A stretch of DNA of 64,000 nucleotides from Aurantiacibacter odishensis (lineage in GTDB: Bacteria; Pseudomonadota; Alphaproteobacteria; Sphingomonadales; Sphingomonadaceae), in assembly GCF_003605195.1 (NCBI RefSeq), contig NZ_QYOS01000024.1, forward strand, positions 403,501 through 467,500, read 5' to 3'. Position 1 is the first letter of the stretch. The number at the start of each line of letters is the position of its first letter. The position numbers were made by a program, and so were the translations under genes. The notes beneath the pieces were generated by a model. It searched no databases, was not told the origin of the DNA, and saw only the letters and a list, made by a program, of their open reading frames with translations. Below are positions 59,169 through 64,000 of this stretch, piece after piece.

Positions 59169-60607
59169 AGCGCCTCACAGCTCTCGTCCTGTTCGCCGCC
59201 CTGGGTGGTTGCGTTTCGCTTGCGCCGGAGCCGGAAGTGCCCGCCGTCGTCGCAGACCTGCCACCTGCCTTCCCGGACACGGACACGCCCGGCGACTATC
59301 GCCCCGCCGCGTGGTGGACGGGCTTCGAGGACCCGGTGCTCGATACGCTCGTCGCCGATGCGCTCGATGCCAACCTCGACATTGTCCAGGCCGCCGCGCG
59401 GGCGGAGCGGGCTGCGGCGCAGGCGCGGGTGGCCCGCGCAGGGCTGCTCCCCTCTCTGGAAGGCAGCGCGGGCGCCAGCTATTCGGACACCCCCGTTTCC
59501 GGCGGGGCTTTCGCCAACTTTCCCGGCGCGCCGTCGCGTATTGTCAATGAGACCTATTCGCTCGGCCTCGCCGCCGCCTACGAACTCGACCTGTTCGGCA
59601 GGGTCCGCAACGACCTTGGCGCAGCGCGGTCGGACGCGGTGGCGGCGGAGTATGACCTGCGCGCAGTGCGACTGGCGACGGCGGCGGAAGTGATCTCTGC
59701 CTATTTCGACATCGTCGATGCGAGATTCCAGATCGAGAACACGCTGCAAAGCGTTGATATCCTTGCAGAGCGAACCGACAGGACCGAGGAACGCTACCTG
59801 CGGGGCCTGGCCCAGAGTTTTGAGCTGTACCAGGTGCGCGAGCAGCTACGCGCCGCAGAAGCCAGCCTGCCCGCGCGCGAAGTGGCGCTGACCAGTGCGG
59901 AAGGGCGGCTTGCCACGCTGCTGGCGCAATATCCCGAAACGCTGTCCGAAGCCCTGCGGCGACCATTGAAGCCGGAACTGGTGTTCGATCCCGTGCCCGC
60001 CGGACTTCCCGCCGAATTGCTGGCCCAGCGCCCCGATGTGGCAGCAAGCTGGCAGCGGCTGGAGGCGGCGCGCCAGCGTATAGGCGCGCGCCGGGCGGAA
60101 CGCTTCCCCGCGCTGCGCCTGTCTGCCAGCACTGGCACGCAGGGGGCATCGCCCGTTGACGTGGTGGACGTTGGTCAGAACTGGCTGCTGTCGCTGGGCG
60201 CAAACCTCGTCGCGCCGATCTTCGACGGTGGGCGCATCTCCGCGCAGGTCGCCGCCGTCCGCGCTGCCTATGACGAAGCCGCTGCCGCCTATGGTCAGTC
60301 CGTCCTCACCGCCTATCGCGAGGCGACGGTCGCCATCGAGACTTACGAGGAACAGCGCCAGCGCTATCGTCTGATCGCCGCGCAGGCGACGGAGGCGCAG
60401 GCCGCGCTGGACCTGCAGGCACGGCGCTTCAACTCGGGGGTTGGCGACTACGTCGGCTACCTCGATGCGCTGCGCAGCTACACCCAGGTGGAAAGCAGCC
60501 TTTCGGCCGCCGGGCGCGATGTCGCGCTGGCGCGGCTGGGCGTTCACCGCGCGCTGGGCGGGGACTGGTTCCTGCGTCCTGAATTCGAAGAGGAAACGAG
60601 CGAATGA
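59165..60607 (+). CDS. Efflux RND outer-membrane lipoprotein (NodT family), system 2
   Basis: This 480-residue protein has lipobox LGGC (Cys16), then AAWWTGFEDPVLDTLVADAL, ELLAQRPDVAASWQRLEAAR and APIFDGGRISAQVAAVRAAY, the NodT pattern. It is a second outer-membrane channel, related to but clearly different from the one at 52804-54171. ATGA overlaps with the TetR stop upstream and the adaptor start downstream show close coupling. Confidence 0.9.
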   Translation: MKRLTALVLFAALGGCVSLAPEPEVPAVVADLPPAFPDTDTPGDYRPAAWWTGFEDPVLDTLVADALDANLDIVQAAARAERAAAQARVARAGLLPSLEGSAGASYSDTPVSGGAFANFPGAPSRIVNETYSLGLAAAYELDLFGRVRNDLGAARSDAVAAEYDLRAVRLATAAEVISAYFDIVDARFQIENTLQSVDILAERTDRTEERYLRGLAQSFELYQVREQLRAAEASLPAREVALTSAEGRLATLLAQYPETLSEALRRPLKPELVFDPVPAGLPAELLAQRPDVAASWQRLEAARQRIGARRAERFPALRLSASTGTQGASPVDVVDVGQNWLLSLGANLVAPIFDGGRISAQVAAVRAAYDEAAAAYGQSVLTAYREATVAIETYEEQRQRYRLIAAQATEAQAALDLQARRFNSGVGDYVGYLDALRSYTQVESSLSAAGRDVALARLGVHRALGGDWFLRPEFEEETSE

Positions 60608-61893
60608 GCAAGCAGGCACGTTGGGCAATCCTGCTGTTGGTGGGTGCGGTGGCAATCGCTGCGCTGATGATCGCGCTGCGACCCGAGCCGGAGGAGCAGG
60701 AAGTGGTGACAGGCGCTCCGCTGGTGCAGACGGCCGCCTACGAAGTCACCACCGGGGCCATCGAGATACAGGGTTCGGGCACCGTGCAGCCGCGCGAGGA
60801 AGTGACGCTTGGCGCGGAAGTTTCCGGCAAGCTCGTTTACGTGAACCCGGCATTCCAGGAAGGTGGCCGGGTGCCGAGCGGCGCCGTACTGTTCCGCATC
60901 GACCCCTCCGACTATAACAACCGCGTGCGCAGCGCCCGCGCCGATATCGCGGCGCAGGACGTGGCAGTGCTGCAAGCGCAGGAGGAAATGGCGATTGCCG
61001 AGGCGGAACTGGAGCGGTTTGCCCAGCGCCAGTCGTCGCGCGAGGCGCTGAGCCAGTCCATCGACAGCAACGATTACGCCGCACGCATCCTGCCGCCCGA
61101 GGGGCTTCGCACTTCGTCTGCGGCGCGAGCCTCTGCGTCGGCCGAGGAGCCCAACATCCTCGCCACGCGCGAACCGCAGCTACGCTCTGCCCGCGCCGCG
61201 CGTGAACGTGCCGAAGCGCAGCTCGCCGATGCCCGCCTGGCGCTGTCCCGCACGGTGGTGCGCGCACCATTCGCGGGCATCGTGCGCAGCGAGAGCGCGT
61301 CGGTCGGCACGCTGGTGCAGCCCGGCCAGTCACTCGGCACAATGGTGGCGAGCGGGGCCTACGAAGTTCGCATTTCGCTGACGGAAGCCGAAGCCGCGCT
61401 GGTGCCTGCGCTGTTCAGTGCAGGCAGCACCCGCGTACCCGCACAGGTCATGCTGGACTACGGCGATACCACCTGGCGCTGGGACGCCTATGTCGACCGG
61501 GTGGACCCGATCCTCGACCCCGAAACGCGCACGATCGACGTTTTCCTGCGCGTGAACAATCCGATGCGCGGCGGTGTTGCGGTGGGTTCTGACGCCGAGG
61601 CCACCACCGCCGGCCCGCCGTTGCTGCTGGGCAGCTTCGTCAATGCAACGATTACCGGCGGCAGCGAGCAGCCCTATGCCCGCATTCCGCTCGCCGCCCT
61701 GCGCACCGATAACCAGGTCTGGGTATTGCGTAGCGGCAAGCTGGCGATTGTGCCGGTGGACGTACTCCAGCGCACCGACGACTACGCATGGGTCAGCGGC
61801 GAGGGACTGGGAGAGGCAGGCCATGTCGTCACCAGTCCGCTGCGCACGCCGGTGGAGGGCATGGCCCTACGCCGTGAGGGCGGCGCGCAGTGA
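60604..61893 (+). CDS. RND efflux periplasmic adaptor, system 2
   Basis: This 429-residue membrane-fusion protein has an N-terminal hydrophobic anchor (WAILLLVGAVAIAALMIAL) instead of a lipobox. It has lipoyl half-motifs around VTLGAEVSGKLVYVNPAFQE and VVRAPFAGIVRSESASVGTL, a long coiled-coil hairpin between them, and a beta-barrel. Its stop overlaps the GTG of the permease gene. It connects the pump of system 2 to its channel. Confidence 0.9.
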   Translation: MSKQARWAILLLVGAVAIAALMIALRPEPEEQEVVTGAPLVQTAAYEVTTGAIEIQGSGTVQPREEVTLGAEVSGKLVYVNPAFQEGGRVPSGAVLFRIDPSDYNNRVRSARADIAAQDVAVLQAQEEMAIAEAELERFAQRQSSREALSQSIDSNDYAARILPPEGLRTSSAARASASAEEPNILATREPQLRSARAARERAEAQLADARLALSRTVVRAPFAGIVRSESASVGTLVQPGQSLGTMVASGAYEVRISLTEAEAALVPALFSAGSTRVPAQVMLDYGDTTWRWDAYVDRVDPILDPETRTIDVFLRVNNPMRGGVAVGSDAEATTAGPPLLLGSFVNATITGGSEQPYARIPLAALRTDNQVWVLRSGKLAIVPVDVLQRTDDYAWVSGEGLGEAGHVVTSPLRTPVEGMALRREGGAQ

Positions 61894-64000
61894 CCGAAGG
61901 CGCTTTTCCGCCAGCTGAGGGAGCAGGCGAGTCTCCCAAGGACCGCTTCGGCAAGCCTGCCGGAGACCGCGCCCGCGACCGCAAGGGCGTGATCGCCTTC
62001 ATGGCGCGCAACGGCGTGGCCGCAAACCTGCTGATGGTGTTCATGCTGATCGCGGGGATCGCCTCCTACAACACCATCGTGCAGGAGGTTTTCCCGGAGA
62101 TCAGCCAGGACGCGATCACCGTCTCCGTCACCTATCCCGGCGCAACGCCGGAGGAGGTGGAGGAATCCATCGTCCAGAAGGTTGAGGAAGCCGTCCAGGC
62201 CATCGACGATGTGAAGAAGGTGATCGGCACGGCAGCCGAAGGCGTCGGCACGATCACGGTGGAGCTGGAGAACGGCGCCGACGTGAACCGTGCGCTGGAC
62301 GACGTGAAGAGCGAGGTCGACCAGATCCAGACCTTCCCCGTCGATGCCGAGGAACCCGACGTGCGCGAGGTGACCACGCGGCAGAGCGTGATGCGCATCG
62401 CCCTCTACGGCGACGTGCCCGAGCGCACGCTGAAGGAAACCGCCTACCAGCTGGAGGACCAGCTCGCCGCCCTGCCGGAGATCAGCTATGTTTCCACCAG
62501 CGCGGTGCGGCAGTACCAGGTCTATATCGACGTGCCGCAGGAGCGGTTGCAGGCGCTCGGCCTCTCGCTCACCGATATCTCCCGCATCGTCTCGCAAAGC
62601 AGCCTCGACAGTCCGGCAGGCTCCATCGAGACCGACCGCGAACAGGTGCGCGTGCGCACCGTGGGGCAGAACTACAACCAGCAGGATTTCGAGAACATCG
62701 TCCTGCGCACTCGGCCCGACGGCACGATCCTGCGGCTGGGCGACGTTGCGACCATCACCGACGGGTTCGAGGACAACGACCTCATCACCCGCTTCAACGG
62801 CGAACCTGCCGCTTTCGTGGACGTGTACCGTACATCGGACGAGCGCGTGCTGGACGTGGCCGATGCCGCGCTCGCCTACATGGAAGAGGATGCTCAGCGC
62901 ATCCTGCCACAGGGCGTCGACTACGCGATCTGGGACGACAGCTCCGAACTGTTCGACGACCGCCTGTCGCTGCTGGTGAAGAACGCCGGGATCGGCCTGG
63001 TGCTGGTGCTGGCGGCGCTGACCCTGTTCCTCGACGTGCGGCTGGCGTTTTGGACGGCGCTGGGCATCGGTGCGACCTTCGTCGGCGCGATCTACGTGAT
63101 CGAGCTGATGGGCACCTCGATCAACATGTTCTCCCTCTTCGGGTTCATCGTGGCCCTCGGCCTCGTGGTGGACGATGCCGTGGTGGTGGGCGAGAACATC
63201 TATGCGGAGCGAGAGCGCGGGCGGACGGGTGTGGGCGCGGCCATCGCCGGGGCGCAGCGCGTGAAGGTGCCGGTGATCTTTGCAGTCGCCACCACCATCG
63301 TCGCGTTCTCTCCGCTGCTTGCCGTGGGCGGCACCATCGGCAAGGTGCTGGCCGATATCCCGCTGGTGGTGATCGCCGTGCTGGCGCTGTCGCTGGTGGA
63401 GGCGTTGCTGATCCTGCCCTATCACCTCAGCCACCTTCCTGCCGCGGGCACGCAGACGAAGAACCGGTTCCTTGCACGCTTTGAGAGCGTGCAGCGCGGT
63501 TTCGACAAGCGCCTTCAGGCGTTCGTCGACGGCCCGCTCGACCGCGCGCTGAATTTCGCGGTGAACATGCCCTACCTCGTGCTTTCGGGCGCGCTGGCGA
63601 TCCTGATTCTGATCGTGGCCCTGGTGCCCGCCGGGATCATCAAGGTGCAGTTCTTCCCCGAGATCGAGGCCGACGTGATCTCCGCCCAGCTGGAAATGCC
63701 TGCCGGGACGTCGGTGGAGAGGACGGCAGCTGTCACGCAGCGTATCGAGGAAGCAGGGGAGAGGGCGCTCGCCCGGTTCTCCGAGCAGGAGGAAGGCTAT
63801 GACGACGTGTTTGTGGCCTCCTACACCACGATCGGACTGATCGGTAGCGGTGCCAACCCGATCAACAACAACGCAACGGTTCGCCCCGATGTCGCCAATA
63901 TCCAGTTGAGCCTTGTTCCCGCAGCCGAGCGTGAGTTCTCGGCCAGCGAGTTCGAGCAGGTCTGGCGCGAGGAAATGGGCGAATTCCCCGAAGCGCGCTC
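61890..64000 (+). CDS. RND efflux permease, system 2 (partial, runs off the window)
   Basis: The frame starts with GTG at 61890, overlapping the adaptor stop (GTGA), and stays open to the window end, giving 703 codons. An unusual charged N-terminal extension of about 35 residues (AEGAGESPKDRFGKPAGDRA) comes before the first helix (NLLMVFMLIAGIASYNTI). RND marks include VSVTYPGATPEEVEESIV and the relay helix FIVALGLVVDDAVVVGENIY. It is an efflux permease of the AcrB superfamily. The second half of the protein is outside the window. Confidence 0.9.
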   Translation, partial: MTEGAFPPAEGAGESPKDRFGKPAGDRARDRKGVIAFMARNGVAANLLMVFMLIAGIASYNTIVQEVFPEISQDAITVSVTYPGATPEEVEESIVQKVEEAVQAIDDVKKVIGTAAEGVGTITVELENGADVNRALDDVKSEVDQIQTFPVDAEEPDVREVTTRQSVMRIALYGDVPERTLKETAYQLEDQLAALPEISYVSTSAVRQYQVYIDVPQERLQALGLSLTDISRIVSQSSLDSPAGSIETDREQVRVRTVGQNYNQQDFENIVLRTRPDGTILRLGDVATITDGFEDNDLITRFNGEPAAFVDVYRTSDERVLDVADAALAYMEEDAQRILPQGVDYAIWDDSSELFDDRLSLLVKNAGIGLVLVLAALTLFLDVRLAFWTALGIGATFVGAIYVIELMGTSINMFSLFGFIVALGLVVDDAVVVGENIYAERERGRTGVGAAIAGAQRVKVPVIFAVATTIVAFSPLLAVGGTIGKVLADIPLVVIAVLALSLVEALLILPYHLSHLPAAGTQTKNRFLARFESVQRGFDKRLQAFVDGPLDRALNFAVNMPYLVLSGALAILILIVALVPAGIIKVQFFPEIEADVISAQLEMPAGTSVERTAAVTQRIEEAGERALARFSEQEEGYDDVFVASYTTIGLIGSGANPINNNATVRPDVANIQLSLVPAAEREFSASEFEQVWREEMGEFPEAR

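Overview
The window is GC-rich DNA from an aerobic anoxygenic phototrophic alphaproteobacterium, most likely of the Sphingomonadales (Erythrobacter/Porphyrobacter-like). This inference rests on a complete photosynthesis gene cluster (PGC) whose gene order is typical of that group, an oxygen-dependent cyclase (acsF) with no bchE in view, a tetraheme PufC, and the absence of pufQ, pufX and LH2 (puc) genes. No rRNA, tRNA, CRISPR array or insertion sequence was seen.

Positions 1-2724 hold the end of a fumarylacetoacetate-hydrolase-family gene and an acyl-CoA operon (thiolase, MaoC hydratase, CitE-like lyase). Positions 2782-13992 hold a run of genes for using nucleic acids and nucleotides: a secreted S1/P1 nuclease, AMP nucleosidase, a TonB-dependent receptor, a 2-oxoglutarate oxygenase, a NupC nucleoside transporter, a queuosine-precursor transporter, cytidine deaminase, a Tat-exported PhoD phosphatase and an e(P4)-type surface nucleotidase. 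Together they look like a nucleic-acid scavenging island.

Positions 14209-52724 hold the PGC. A lipid-anchored cytochrome c converges on a tightly overlapped minus-strand superoperon, bchF-N-B-H-L-M-lhaA-puhA-B-C-orf95-acsF-puhE-hemA. The regulators ppaA/aerR and ppsR diverge from bchF and are followed by bchG, a PucC-family MFS gene, bchP, tspO and a small membrane protein. These converge on the minus-strand run crtF-bchC-X-Y-Z-pufB-A-L-M-C. crtD and crtC diverge from crtF and converge on bchI-D-O plus a small membrane protein. Matches or near-matches to the PpsR box (TGT-N12-ACA) lie ahead of bchF, bchG, bchC and between crtF and crtD. This suggests that one repressor, with its PpaA/AerR antirepressor, controls all main transcription units.

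Positions 52804-64000 hold two complete-looking RND tripartite efflux systems arranged head to head around a CerR-like TetR regulator; the second permease runs off the window.

The points most worth checking are: the nucleic-acid scavenging island; a crtC reading frame with no usual start codon near its conserved beginning; a PpsR with only one cysteine; paired PpsR-like operators spaced 7-8 bp apart; a perfect hairpin touching the bchG start codon; and a cUUCGg-capped hairpin between pufA and pufL. All assignments come from reading the sequence and recalling protein families; no database search was run.
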